Origin: an uncultured Eggerthella sp.
GTDB taxonomy: Bacteria > Actinomycetota > Coriobacteriia > Coriobacteriales > Eggerthellaceae
DNA length: 17,350 nucleotides
Direction: 5' to 3'
Assembly: GCA_900553605.1 (NCBI GenBank)
Contig: USDX01000019.1
Span: 1-17,350, forward strand
The position numbers and the translations under genes are program-made. Under the pieces are notes generated by a model that was given only the letters and a program-made list of their open reading frames with translations, was not told the origin of the DNA and ran no database searches. Shown here one piece after another: positions 1 through 6,924 of this stretch. How positions within the stretch are numbered: the first letter of the stretch is position 1; each line of letters opens with the position of its first letter.

Positions 1-77
1 CGGGATGTGGCTCAGCTTGGTAGAGCGCTGCGTTCGGGACGCAGAGGTCGCAGGTTCGAATCCTGTCATCCCGACCA
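1..77 (+). tRNA. tRNA-Pro (anticodon CGG)
   Basis: A complete cloverleaf is visible. The 7-bp acceptor stem pairs CGGGATG with CATCCCG, followed by discriminator A and an encoded CCA. The anticodon stem CTGCG/CGCAG encloses the loop TTCGGGA, giving anticodon CGG, which reads the proline codon CCG. The T-arm contains GGTTCGAATCC. The gene begins at the first base of the window, so its promoter is outside. A terminator-like hairpin follows 16 bp after the CCA. Confidence 0.97.
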
Positions 78-92
78 TTGCAACCACTGAGG

Positions 93-122
93 GGTATCCT
101 GAAAAGGGTACCGTTCTTTTTT
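93..122 (+). terminator. Intrinsic terminator after tRNA-Pro
   Basis: GGTATCC (93-99) pairs with GGGTACC (106-112) through seven pairs including one U-G wobble. The loop is TGAAAA and a T-rich tail (TTCTTTTTT) follows. It separates the tRNA from tatA. The spacer up to the tatA ribosome-binding site holds only weak promoter-like sequence, for example TATATG at 136-141. Confidence 0.7.
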
Positions 123-202
123 GTTAGAGTGCTTTTATATGTACTCGCAGTAAAAAGTTGGGGCTCGCACGGGGCGCCAGCTCACCACCACGGAGGTGTT
201 TC

Positions 203-484
203 ATGAAGATTGGACCTTTCGGTCCCCTTGAGATCGTCATCATCCTCGTTGTAATCCTCGTTCTCTTCGGACCCAAGAACCTTCCCAAGCTTGGTACCGC
301 AATCGGCAAGGCAGTTAAGAACCTGCGCGAAGGCCTGGGCGGCGGCAAGAAGGTTGAAGAGGCTGAAGAGCCCGCTCCCAAGGCGGCAGACGCCAAGGAA
401 GAAATCGAAGTTGAGGTTATCGACAAGCCTGCGCCTGGCAAGAAGGCAGAGGCTGCCGAAGAGGCTAAAAAAGAAGAAGCATAG
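203..484 (+). CDS. tatA: Sec-independent protein translocase subunit TatA
   Basis: Small membrane protein of 93 aa that forms the pore or membrane-thinning component of the twin-arginine translocase, which exports folded proteins. The architecture is classical: a short hydrophobic helix (about residues 9-21, EIVIILVVILVL), the FG hinge at 22-23, the family motif FGPKNLPKLG, an amphipathic helix (about 25-43), then a long charged Lys/Glu/Ala-rich tail. The start at 203 is chosen because GGAGGTG lies 6 bp upstream and the predicted N-terminus has the expected length. An ATG in frame at 158 would add 15 non-TatA residues. No tatC is adjacent. TatA rather than TatB is favoured by the short length and the FGP hinge, but this is not absolute. 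Confidence 0.92.
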   Translation: MKIGPFGPLEIVIILVVILVLFGPKNLPKLGTAIGKAVKNLREGLGGGKKVEEAEEPAPKAADAKEEIEVEVIDKPAPGKKAEAAEEAKKEEA

Positions 485-515
485 AGCTAACCGCTTCGCT
501 TCATCACTGGTATGC

Positions 516-549
516 AAAGGGCACGCTTCTTACGGAGGCGCGCCCTTTT
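516..549 (+). terminator. Intrinsic terminator after tatA
   Basis: AAAGGGCACGC (516-526) pairs with GCGCGCCCTTT (538-548) with a single A-C mismatch. The loop is 11 nt and the right arm ends in TTTT. It lies 31 bp after the tatA stop and ends tatA transcription before greA. Confidence 0.72.
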
Positions 550-605
550 CGCGAGTATAGGAAAGGAAGACTGGCCAGCACATGCATGGCCGAGGGGTGT
601 AAACC

Positions 606-1073
606 ATGGACAACAATTACGTTCTTACTCAGGAAGGCAAGGAAAAGCTCGAGCAGGAGCTCCATTTCCTGGAAACCGAAAAGCGCGCAGAGATCGGTGA
701 CCGTATCCGCGTCGCTCGCGAATTCGGCGATATTTCCGAGAACTCCGAGTACGATGACGCAAAGAACGAGCAGGCTGCAAACGAGGCCCGCATCGCAGAG
801 ATCACTCGTATCCTCGGCGAGGCAACCATCGTTGAGGCTCCCACCGAATCCGGCCGCGTTAACATCGGCAGCCGTGTAACGGTAGATATGGGTGGCCGCG
901 AGCGCGTATTCACCATTGTTGGTGGCGCAGAGGCAAACTCCGCCGAGGGCAAGATTTCCAACGAATCTCCCGTAGGCGCTGCCCTTCTGGGCCATAAGCA
1001 GGGCGAAGCCGTAGAGGCTCAGGGTCCTACTGGCCGCGTTATCAAGATGACCATTCAGGCAATCGAGCGCTAA
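606..1073 (+). CDS. greA: Transcription elongation factor GreA
   Basis: 155 aa, the usual GreA length. GreA enters the RNA polymerase secondary channel and stimulates cleavage of backtracked transcripts. The N-terminal part (about 1-75) is the antiparallel coiled coil, with the tip motif GDISENSEYDDAK. The acidic tip residues needed for cleavage are D42 and E45. The C-terminal part (about 80-155) is the globular FKBP-like domain, including GSRVTVDMGG and NESPVGAALLGHKQGE. The start is supported by GAGGGG 8 bp upstream of the ATG. lysS begins 20 bp after the stop, so the two are probably co-transcribed. Confidence 0.96.
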   Translation: MDNNYVLTQEGKEKLEQELHFLETEKRAEIGDRIRVAREFGDISENSEYDDAKNEQAANEARIAEITRILGEATIVEAPTESGRVNIGSRVTVDMGGRERVFTIVGGAEANSAEGKISNESPVGAALLGHKQGEAVEAQGPTGRVIKMTIQAIER

Positions 1074-1093
1074 GCAAGCTTTAAGGAATTCAC

Positions 1094-2596
1094 ATGGCAG
1101 AAGAAAACAACGAGCAAGTTATCGAAGACGATCCGATTGAAGTGCGTCGCGCCAAGCGCGAGGCGCTGCTGGCCGAAGGCAAGAACCCCTATGGTCACGC
1201 TGCATTCGAGTACTCCCATCACATTGCCGACTTGGACGAAAAGTACGCCGAGCTGGCAGATGGTGAAAACACCGAAGATGCCGTTTCCGTTGCGGGCCGT
1301 GTTATGGCCAAGCGCGTTCAGGGCAAGATCATCTTCTTCGAACTCCAGGATGCTACCGGTCGCATTCAGCTCTTCTGCCGCATCAACGCTTTGGGTGAAG
1401 ATGCCTTTGCCGAGATGAAAGACCTTGACCTGGGCGACTGGATTGGCGCGCATGGCCTTATGATGCGCACGCGTCGCGGCCAGCTTTCTGTTGCCGTTGA
1501 TTCGTTCCAGCTGCTTTCTAAGGCGCTGCGTCCGCTGCCCGAAAAGTTCCATGGCCTGAACGACAAGGAAATTCGTTATCGTCAGCGCTATGTCGACCTT
1601 ATCGTCAACGATGAAGTGCGCGATACCTTCCAGAAGCGCTCGAAGATCCTCTCGGCTTTCCGCCGCTACATGGAAGCGGACGGTTATTACGAGGTGGAAA
1701 CGCCTATCCTGCAAACTGTGCAGGGCGGCGCTACTGCAAAGCCGTTCATCACGCACTTCAATGCGCTGAACCAGGAAAACTATCTGCGTATTGCCACCGA
1801 GCTTCACTTGAAGCGTTTGTTGGTTGGCGGTTTCGAGCGCGTGTTCGAAATCGGCCGTATCTTCCGCAACGAGGGCATGGACCCCACTCACAACCCTGAG
1901 TTCACCTCCATGGAAGCCTACTGCGCATTCAACGATCTGCAGGGCATGAAGAAACTGGCTCAGGGTGTTATCAAGGCAGCCAACGCTGCAGTGAACGACT
2001 CCGAGCAGCTTGAGTACCAGGGTCAGACCATCGACATTTCGGGCGAGTGGCCTTCCATTCCCATGACGGAAATCGTTTCCAAGGCACTCGGCGAAGAGGT
2101 TACGCTCGATACGCCCGTTAGCCACCTTGCCGAGCTTGCCAAGAAGAACGGCATCGAGGTGAAGCCCGAGTGGACTGCCGGCAAGCTTATTGCCGAGCTG
2201 TACGACGAGATCGGTGAGCTCACCATCGTGAACCCCACGTTTGTTGTAGATTACCCGGTCGAGGTAAGCCCGCTTGCCAAGCGCTTCGAGGACGACCCTC
2301 GCCTGACCGACCGCTTCGAGCTTGTTATTGCAGGTCATGAGTACGCCAATGCATTCAGCGAGCTGAATGATCCAGTTGACCAGGCAGAACGTTTCCAGAA
2401 GCAGATGGAGGAAAAGGCTTCTGGCGACGATGAGGCAATGGAGTATGACACCGACTATATCCGTGCCCTTGAGTACGGTATGCCTCCTGCGGGCGGAATC
2501 GGTATTGGCATTGACCGTGTGGTTATGCTTCTTACGAACCAACCGAGCATTCGTGACGTGTTGCTGTTCCCCCATATGCGTCCTGAGGCCAAGTAG
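1094..2596 (+). CDS. lysS: Lysine--tRNA ligase (class II)
   Basis: 500 aa, normal for bacterial class II LysRS, which charges tRNA-Lys using ATP. The N-terminal OB-fold anticodon-binding domain (about 55-160) contains VAGRVMAKRVQGKIIFFELQD. Class II motif 2 is seen as FRNEGMDPTHNPEF (about 257-270) and motif 3 as GGIGIGIDRVVML (about 467-480). The C-terminus ends in the conserved RDVLLFPHMRPE. AAGGA lies upstream of the ATG. It follows greA by 20 bp. A 338-bp structured spacer follows before clpC. In Mycobacterium and Bacillus lysS is also a neighbour of clpC, which supports the locus identity. Confidence 0.98.
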   Translation: MAEENNEQVIEDDPIEVRRAKREALLAEGKNPYGHAAFEYSHHIADLDEKYAELADGENTEDAVSVAGRVMAKRVQGKIIFFELQDATGRIQLFCRINALGEDAFAEMKDLDLGDWIGAHGLMMRTRRGQLSVAVDSFQLLSKALRPLPEKFHGLNDKEIRYRQRYVDLIVNDEVRDTFQKRSKILSAFRRYMEADGYYEVETPILQTVQGGATAKPFITHFNALNQENYLRIATELHLKRLLVGGFERVFEIGRIFRNEGMDPTHNPEFTSMEAYCAFNDLQGMKKLAQGVIKAANAAVNDSEQLEYQGQTIDISGEWPSIPMTEIVSKALGEEVTLDTPVSHLAELAKKNGIEVKPEWTAGKLIAELYDEIGELTIVNPTFVVDYPVEVSPLAKRFEDDPRLTDRFELVIAGHEYANAFSELNDPVDQAERFQKQMEEKASGDDEAMEYDTDYIRALEYGMPPAGGIGIGIDRVVMLLTNQPSIRDVLLFPHMRPEAK

Positions 2597-2622
2597 TTAC
2601 GCCGTTCTACGAACAGCGTAAC
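2596..2622 (+). repeat. Hairpin overlapping the lysS stop codon
   Basis: GTTACGC (2596-2602) pairs with GCGTAAC (2616-2622), and the inner GTTC pairs with GAAC around a TAC loop. One C-A mismatch separates the two helices. The first G is the last base of the lysS TAG. No U-tract follows, so this is not a standard terminator. It may protect the 3' end of the mRNA or belong to the larger structure at 2653-2743. Confidence 0.6.
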
Positions 2623-2652
2623 CCTCGCATGAGACGCGATGACGCTGCGGCC

Positions 2653-2743
2653 AAGCCGGGCACTTCATCTAGGCCTTCATTCGTCGTCCGCGTAACGTAG
2701 TACGCGTTCATCCTCTTTTAGGCCTACCTGAAGCACCGGGCTT
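2653..2743. repeat. Long imperfect inverted repeat with an inner palindrome
   Basis: Two 23-nt arms, 2653-2675 and 2721-2743, are complementary at 17 of 23 positions. The ends AAGCC/GGCTT and TAGGCC/GGCCTA match perfectly. A second hairpin, CGCGTA (2689-2694) with TACGCG (2701-2706), sits in the middle. The region has no ORF and no U-tract of its own. It could be a structured 3' UTR, an extragenic palindromic repeat, or an unrecognised RNA. I cannot assign a family. Confidence 0.55.
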
Positions 2744-2777
2744 GCCCTCGCTGTTTCGTCCGAAAATGGGAGTTGTT

Positions 2778-2803
2778 AAAGGCGCTCTTTAGGAGCGCCT
2801 TTT
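2778..2803 (+). terminator. Intrinsic terminator of greA-lysS
   Basis: A perfect stem of GGCGCTC (2781-2787) with GAGCGCC (2793-2799) around TTTAG. It is preceded by AAA and followed by TTTT, giving a ten-pair stem if the A/T extension is counted. It lies about 180 bp after lysS and closes that transcription unit before the clpC promoter. Confidence 0.85.
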
Positions 2804-2810
2804 CGTTTAA

Positions 2811-2832
2811 CCTAGAAAACATTCTGTCTAGG
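2811..2832. promoter_or_regulatory. Dyad upstream of the clpC promoter
   Basis: CCTAGA (2811-2816) and TCTAGG (2827-2832) form a perfect 6-bp inverted repeat with a 10-bp spacer. The centre lies about 65 bp upstream of the start point predicted from the clpC -10 box. That position suits an activator or second regulator. It does not match the HrcA or LexA patterns, and I cannot name the factor. Confidence 0.4.
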
Positions 2833-2851
2833 AGTTTGTTCTGGCTACAGA

Positions 2852-2880
2852 TTGTTAACGGGTTAGCACTCGGTTTTAAT
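2852..2880 (+). promoter_or_regulatory. Sigma-70-type promoter of clpC
   Basis: TTGTTA (2852-2857) and TTTAAT (2875-2880) are separated by 17 bp. The -10 box lies inside the spacer of the CIRCE element, so repressor binding would block polymerase. The predicted start is near 2887, leaving a leader of roughly 48 nt before the clpC ATG. Confidence 0.68.
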
Positions 2881-2889
2881 GAGTGCTAG
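2863..2889. promoter_or_regulatory. CIRCE operator (HrcA-binding site) before clpC
   Basis: TTAGCACTC - 9 bp - GAGTGCTAG matches the CIRCE consensus TTAGCACTC-N9-GAGTGCTAA at 17 of 18 arm positions; only the last base differs. CIRCE is the known operator of the heat-shock repressor HrcA. It overlaps the -10 box and probable start point of the clpC promoter, the geometry of a repressing site. Confidence 0.93.
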
Positions 2890-2934
2890 CATTATTCCGA
2901 ATTAAACTTACTTGCCGAGAGAATCGAGGCTTAC

Positions 2935-5505
2935 ATGTCCTTCGACAAGTTTACCGACAAGGCCAGAAAGGTACTGGTGCTTGCCCAAGAAGAGGCTCGT
3001 GCGCTGCATCAGCCTTATGTGGGCACTGAGCACGTCCTTTTGGCTTTGCTGAAGGAAAAAGAAGGCTTAGCCGCCCAGTCGCTTGACCATCTGGGCGTTA
3101 CGTACGAAGCTGCCCTCACCTGCGTGCAGCAGCTTATTAAAGGCGATGCGTCAGCTGATGTTTCGGGTCACTTGAGCTTTACCCCGCGCGTAAAGCGCGT
3201 ATTGGAAAACTCGCTGCGTGAAGCCATGCAGATGGGCAAAAGCTATATCTCTACCGAGCATCTGCTGTTGGGCATCGTCCGCGAAGGCGAAGGCACCGCA
3301 ATTGACGTATTGCGCAAGCTCGGAGTGGAAGGCGATGCCATTCGCTCTTCCTTGAACGATATGGTGGGCCAGTCTGCGGTGTTCGCGGGCGCTACCAATT
3401 TCGATCCCAACGCGGGTGCTTCCGACAGCATGCTGAAGGAATTTGGCGTCGACCTCACCAAAAAGGCCAAGGATGGCAAGCTCGATCCCGTAATCGGGCG
3501 AGCTGGCGAAATCGAGCGCGTGATGCAGATTCTCTCGCGTCGCCAAAAGAACAACCCGCTGCTTATCGGTGAGCCCGGTGTGGGCAAAACCGCTATTGCC
3601 GAAGGTCTGGCTCAGCTTATCGTTGCCGATCAGGTACCCGATATCATTCGCAATATGCGCATCGTCACGCTTGACGTATCTGCTCTGGTGGCAGGCTCCA
3701 AGTACCGTGGTGAATTCGAAGAGCGCTTGAAGAAGTGCATTAAGGAAGTTGAGCAGGCGGGCGATATCATCCTGTTCATCGACGAGCTGCATACGCTTAT
3801 CGGCGCCGGCGCCGCTGAAGGCTCCATCGATGCAGCTGCTATTTTGAAGCCGCCCCTGTCACGCGGCGAAATCCAGATCATCGGTGCTACCACGCTCGAC
3901 GAGTACCGCAAGCATCTGGAAAAGGATTCCGCTTTCGAGCGCCGCTTCCAGACGGTAATGGTGAAGGAGCCAAGCGAAGAGCAGGCTGTGCGCATTCTCG
4001 AGGGTTTGCGTGACCGTTACGAAGCGCACCATCATGTGCATTTCACCGATGATGCATTGCGTGCCGCGGTAAGCCTTTCCGACCGCTACATCCAGGATCG
4101 TTTCCTTCCCGATAAGGCCATTGACGTTTTGGACGAAGCAGGTGCGCGCATGCGCATCCGTAACATGGTTCTGCCCGAAGAGGTGCAGAAGATCGCCGAC
4201 GAGCTGCGCACCGTTCGTTCTCAGAAGGATGACGCCATTGCCAAGCAGGACTTCAAGCGCGCAGACATCCTGCACGAAAAGGAAGTGGAGCTTGTTGCCA
4301 AACGCGATGAAGCGCGCAAGGCATGGGAAGAAAAGAACAGCAACGCGATTAATGAGGTTGCGGTAGAAGACGTTGCCGATGTGGTTTCCATGACCACTGG
4401 CGTGCCTGTTTCCAATCTTACTGAGGCGGAAACCGAAAAGCTGCTCCGCATGGAGCAGGTGCTCCATGAGCGTGTTGTCGGTCAAGACGAAGCGGTTACG
4501 GCTCTTTCGAAGGCTATTCGTCGTTCACGTTCGGGCCTGAAAGATCCGAAGCGTCCTGGCGGATCGTTTATCTTCCTTGGTCCTTCGGGTGTGGGCAAAA
4601 CCGAGCTTTCCAAGGCTTTGGCAGAATTCCTTTTCAACTCCGAAGATGCGCTTATTTCCTTCGATATGTCCGAATACATGGAAAAGCACTCGGTGTCGCG
4701 TCTGGTTGGTTCGCCTCCGGGCTATGTGGGCTACGATGAGGGCGGTCAGCTTACCACGGCAGTGCGTCAGCGTCCGTATTCCGTTGTGCTGTTCGACGAA
4801 ATTGAAAAGGCCCACCCCGATGTGTTCAATATCTTGCTTCAGATCTTGGAGGAGGGGCGCCTTACCGATTCGCAGGGCCGCGTCGTTGATTTCCGCAACA
4901 CGGTTATCATCATGACTTCCAATGTCGGCGCGCGCGAAATCACCGCCACCACCCCCTTGGGCTTCACTTCAAGCGCCAATGGCGGCATGGACGACAAGGA
5001 AATGAAGCAGCGCGTGATGGGTGAGGTTAAGAAGCTTTTCCGTCCTGAGTTCCTGAACCGTATCGATGAGATCATCGTATTCAAGAGCCTTACTGAAGAA
5101 GAGATCGTGAAGATCGTCGATCTCATGATTGCCGATTTGCGCGAGCGCCTTATCGAGCAGAACATGGCCATCAACCTGACGCCCGAAGCGAGCCGTTTCG
5201 TTGCCAAGGAAGGCACCGACCTTTCCTTCGGAGCTCGTCCGTTGCGTCGCGCCATTCAGCGCCTTATCGAGGATCCGCTTTCCGAGCAGCTTCTTGAGGG
5301 CCGTTGGAGCAGTGGTTCGGTCATCGATGTCGACGTGGAAGATGACAAGCTCGTGTTCAACGCGGGTACTGGCTCTATCCCGGCACCGCGCAAGCGTGAT
5401 ACCATAGCTGCCGAGGCTGAATTGCTTCTTGCCGGCTATGATCTTGGTCACGCAGGTATTTCTTCGCGTGGCGGCTCTTCTGCAGGAGGCCAGGCAGCCG
5501 ACTGA
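2935..5505 (+). CDS. clpC: ATP-dependent Clp protease ATP-binding subunit ClpC
   Basis: 856 aa AAA+ unfoldase, slightly longer than typical ClpC. It unfolds substrates and feeds them to the ClpP peptidase in the cytoplasm. Two Clp-N repeats occupy about residues 1-145. AAA module 1 has Walker A GEPGVGKT (212-219) and Walker B ILFIDELH (about 279-286). The middle region carries a UVR-like stretch near 430-460 (KQDFKRADILHEKEVEL), which distinguishes ClpC from ClpB. AAA module 2 has Walker A GPSGVGKT (549-556), Walker B VVLFDEIEKA (about 618) and an LGF loop (675-677) expected to dock on ClpP. The tail after about 820 is Ala/Gly/Ser-rich. The start has GAGG 5 bp upstream. A promoter with a CIRCE operator precedes it, so heat-shock control by HrcA is likely. 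ctsR, mcsA and mcsB are absent here. ispD follows after 57 bp. Confidence 0.97.
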   Translation: MSFDKFTDKARKVLVLAQEEARALHQPYVGTEHVLLALLKEKEGLAAQSLDHLGVTYEAALTCVQQLIKGDASADVSGHLSFTPRVKRVLENSLREAMQMGKSYISTEHLLLGIVREGEGTAIDVLRKLGVEGDAIRSSLNDMVGQSAVFAGATNFDPNAGASDSMLKEFGVDLTKKAKDGKLDPVIGRAGEIERVMQILSRRQKNNPLLIGEPGVGKTAIAEGLAQLIVADQVPDIIRNMRIVTLDVSALVAGSKYRGEFEERLKKCIKEVEQAGDIILFIDELHTLIGAGAAEGSIDAAAILKPPLSRGEIQIIGATTLDEYRKHLEKDSAFERRFQTVMVKEPSEEQAVRILEGLRDRYEAHHHVHFTDDALRAAVSLSDRYIQDRFLPDKAIDVLDEAGARMRIRNMVLPEEVQKIADELRTVRSQKDDAIAKQDFKRADILHEKEVELVAKRDEARKAWEEKNSNAINEVAVEDVADVVSMTTGVPVSNLTEAETEKLLRMEQVLHERVVGQDEAVTALSKAIRRSRSGLKDPKRPGGSFIFLGPSGVGKTELSKALAEFLFNSEDALISFDMSEYMEKHSVSRLVGSPPGYVGYDEGGQLTTAVRQRPYSVVLFDEIEKAHPDVFNILLQILEEGRLTDSQGRVVDFRNTVIIMTSNVGAREITATTPLGFTSSANGGMDDKEMKQRVMGEVKKLFRPEFLNRIDEIIVFKSLTEEEIVKIVDLMIADLRERLIEQNMAINLTPEASRFVAKEGTDLSFGARPLRRAIQRLIEDPLSEQLLEGRWSSGSVIDVDVEDDKLVFNAGTGSIPAPRKRDTIAAEAELLLAGYDLGHAGISSRGGSSAGGQAAD

Positions 5506-5512
5506 GCCTGAA

Positions 5513-5552
5513 GTGCACCAGCGCTGCGGCTCTGCATCCGCACCAGGTGTAC
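5513..5552 (+). repeat. Nested hairpin in the clpC-ispD gap
   Basis: The outer arms GTGCACC (5513-5519) and GGTGTAC (5546-5552) pair with one G-U. The inner arms TGCGG (5525-5529) and CCGCA (5538-5542) pair perfectly. The structure ends one base before the ispD ribosome-binding site AGGAG (5553-5558). There is no U-tract, so it probably acts on translation or mRNA processing rather than as a terminator. Confidence 0.5.
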
Positions 5553-5562
5553 AGGAGCTATC

Positions 5563-6411
5563 ATGACTGAAAAGACCATCGATCCGATTTTTGCCCCTTC
5601 CGTGCTCGAGCACGCCATGGCTATGTTCGATGACGTCCATTTCGATGCCCTCAAGGCGGAACCCCGCCTTGAGGGTGTCGTTGATAAGAACCCCAAAACC
5701 GCTGCAATTATCTTGGCCGGCGGCAGTGGCGAGCGTTTTGGCCACGAAGGCGGTAAACAGCTCGTAGAAATTGCCGGCAAACCCATTCTCACCCGTTCCG
5801 CTGAAGTGTTCGACGCCGTGGGTGATGTGGGCCTTATCGTTATCGTGTGCCCTGAAGAGCGCATGAGCGAATACCTTTCTAAGGCAATCGACCCGTTCCC
5901 CTTTGTGACGCCCATCGTTATGGCTCCCGCCGGGTCCATTCGCCAAGAATCTGCCTTTTCCGGCCTTGAGCTGGTGCCCGAGGAATATGAGTTCGTTATG
6001 CTCCACGACGGCGCTAGGCCCCTTATCACCAAAGAGCTCATCGAGCACACTATCAGCACGCTCAAAGGCAATATCGATTGCGACGGCGCGTTGGTAGGGC
6101 ATCCCTCCATCGATACGTTGAAAGTTGTCGAAAACGGGGTAGTGGTTGGCACGCCCGATCGCTCGGTGTTCTGGAACGCTCAAACCCCTCAGGTTTTTCG
6201 CGCTGGCATCTACCGCCGCGCCCATGCTTCGGCCCTCTCCGATGGGTTTGTGGGCACTGACGATTCTTCGCTCATCGAGCGTTTGGGCGGCCGCGTGCTC
6301 ATGGTTGAGGGAAAGCGCGACAACATCAAACTTACCGTTCCTGAAGACTATCTGATTATCTCTGCGGCAATTCGCGCGGCAATTGAAGACCGCCGAGAGG
6401 AGCAACTCTAA
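5563..6411 (+). CDS. ispD: 2-C-methyl-D-erythritol 4-phosphate cytidylyltransferase (IspD)
   Basis: Transfers CMP from CTP to MEP, the third step of the MEP isoprenoid pathway. The nucleotide-binding motif LAGGSGERFG (51-60) with K65 and Q66 is clear. HDGARPLI, TPQVFR and the C-terminal block TDDSSLIERLGG...N.KLTVPEDY are also clear. The protein is 282 aa against about 230 for most IspD because of a roughly 44-residue N-terminal extension that I do not recognise. AGGAG lies 5 bp before this ATG. The later in-frame Met codons in the extension lack a good ribosome-binding site, so the extension is probably translated. It contains a perfect hairpin at the DNA/RNA level. ispF starts at the very next base after the stop. 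Likely co-transcribed with clpC. Confidence 0.95.
   Translation: MTEKTIDPIFAPSVLEHAMAMFDDVHFDALKAEPRLEGVVDKNPKTAAIILAGGSGERFGHEGGKQLVEIAGKPILTRSAEVFDAVGDVGLIVIVCPEERMSEYLSKAIDPFPFVTPIVMAPAGSIRQESAFSGLELVPEEYEFVMLHDGARPLITKELIEHTISTLKGNIDCDGALVGHPSIDTLKVVENGVVVGTPDRSVFWNAQTPQVFRAGIYRRAHASALSDGFVGTDDSSLIERLGGRVLMVEGKRDNIKLTVPEDYLIISAAIRAAIEDRREEQL
5648..5675 (+). repeat. Perfect 12-bp hairpin inside ispD
   Basis: CCCTCAAGGCGG (5648-5659) and CCGCCTTGAGGG (5664-5675) are exact reverse complements around the 4-nt loop AACC. It lies in the codons for residues 29-38 of the IspD N-terminal extension, before the catalytic domain. No U-tract follows. A stem this long, perfect and GC-rich is unusual in a coding sequence. 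Confidence 0.85.
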
Positions 6412-6924
6412 GTGACTGAGCAAAACCAAGCTTCATCTGCAGTGCCCATGCGAGTGGGCCTCGGTTACGATGTGCATGCCTTCGCCCCTGATCGCAAATT
6501 GATTTTGGGCGGCGTAGAAATCCCTCATCATCAGGGGCTTCTGGGCCATTCCGATGCCGACGTGCTGGCTCATGCGGTGGCCGATGCCCTGCTCGGCGCG
6601 ATTCGAGGCGGCGATATCGGCAAGCTTTTCCCCGATACCGATCCCGCTTACAAGGGGGCCGATTCTCTGAAGCTGTTGGCTGCGGTTGCGAACCTTGTGC
6701 GTGAGCAAGGCTTTTCTATCGTTGATATCGATTGCGTAATTGCCGCTCAAGCCCCGAAGCTTTCGCCTTATCGCGATATGATGCGTGAGAACTTGGCTGC
6801 CGCCTGTGGAATCGCGGTAGAGAACTTGGGAGTGAAGGCAACCACCACCGAGCATCTTGGCTTCGAGGGCCGAGAAGAGGGCATTTCCGCTCAGGCTGTG
6901 GCGTTGGTATGCCGCTGTAAATAG
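6412..6924 (+). CDS. ispF: 2-C-methyl-D-erythritol 2,4-cyclodiphosphate synthase (IspF)
   Basis: 170 aa. Converts CDP-ME 2-phosphate to MEcPP with loss of CMP, two steps after IspD. The motif GLGYDVHAF supplies metal ligands D20 and H22. GHSDADVLAHAVADALLGA supplies the third ligand, H54. The C-terminal signature TTTEHLGFEGREEGI is complete. The start is GTG at 6412, directly abutting the ispD TAA, with GAGGAG about 9 bp upstream inside ispD, which suggests translational coupling. The alternative ATG at 6448 would give the more usual MRVGLGYDVHAF start, but no comparable ribosome-binding site is visible there. A terminator begins on the last base of the stop codon. Confidence 0.96.
   Translation: MTEQNQASSAVPMRVGLGYDVHAFAPDRKLILGGVEIPHHQGLLGHSDADVLAHAVADALLGAIRGGDIGKLFPDTDPAYKGADSLKLLAAVANLVREQGFSIVDIDCVIAAQAPKLSPYRDMMRENLAAACGIAVENLGVKATTTEHLGFEGREEGISAQAVALVCRCK

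Noticed and set aside
212..225. GGACC-TTTC-GGTCC hairpin in the tatA start region
   Set aside because: Short, and explained by the GPFGP codons of the conserved N-terminus.
1070..2575. 501-codon open frame antisense to lysS
   Set aside because: It lies exactly opposite lysS, has no recognisable motif, and is explained by codon bias on the coding strand.
2811..2832. Dyad upstream of clpC as a ClgR or CtsR site
   Set aside because: It lacks the ClgR GTTCGC-N5-GCG pattern and the CtsR heptad repeats.
2597..2934. T-box or riboswitch next to lysS
   Set aside because: The structured region is downstream of lysS and I see no T-box sequence; the gene that follows is clpC.
4969..6429. 486-codon antisense frame opposite the clpC end and ispD
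   Set aside because: It spans two well-supported genes and shows no domain.
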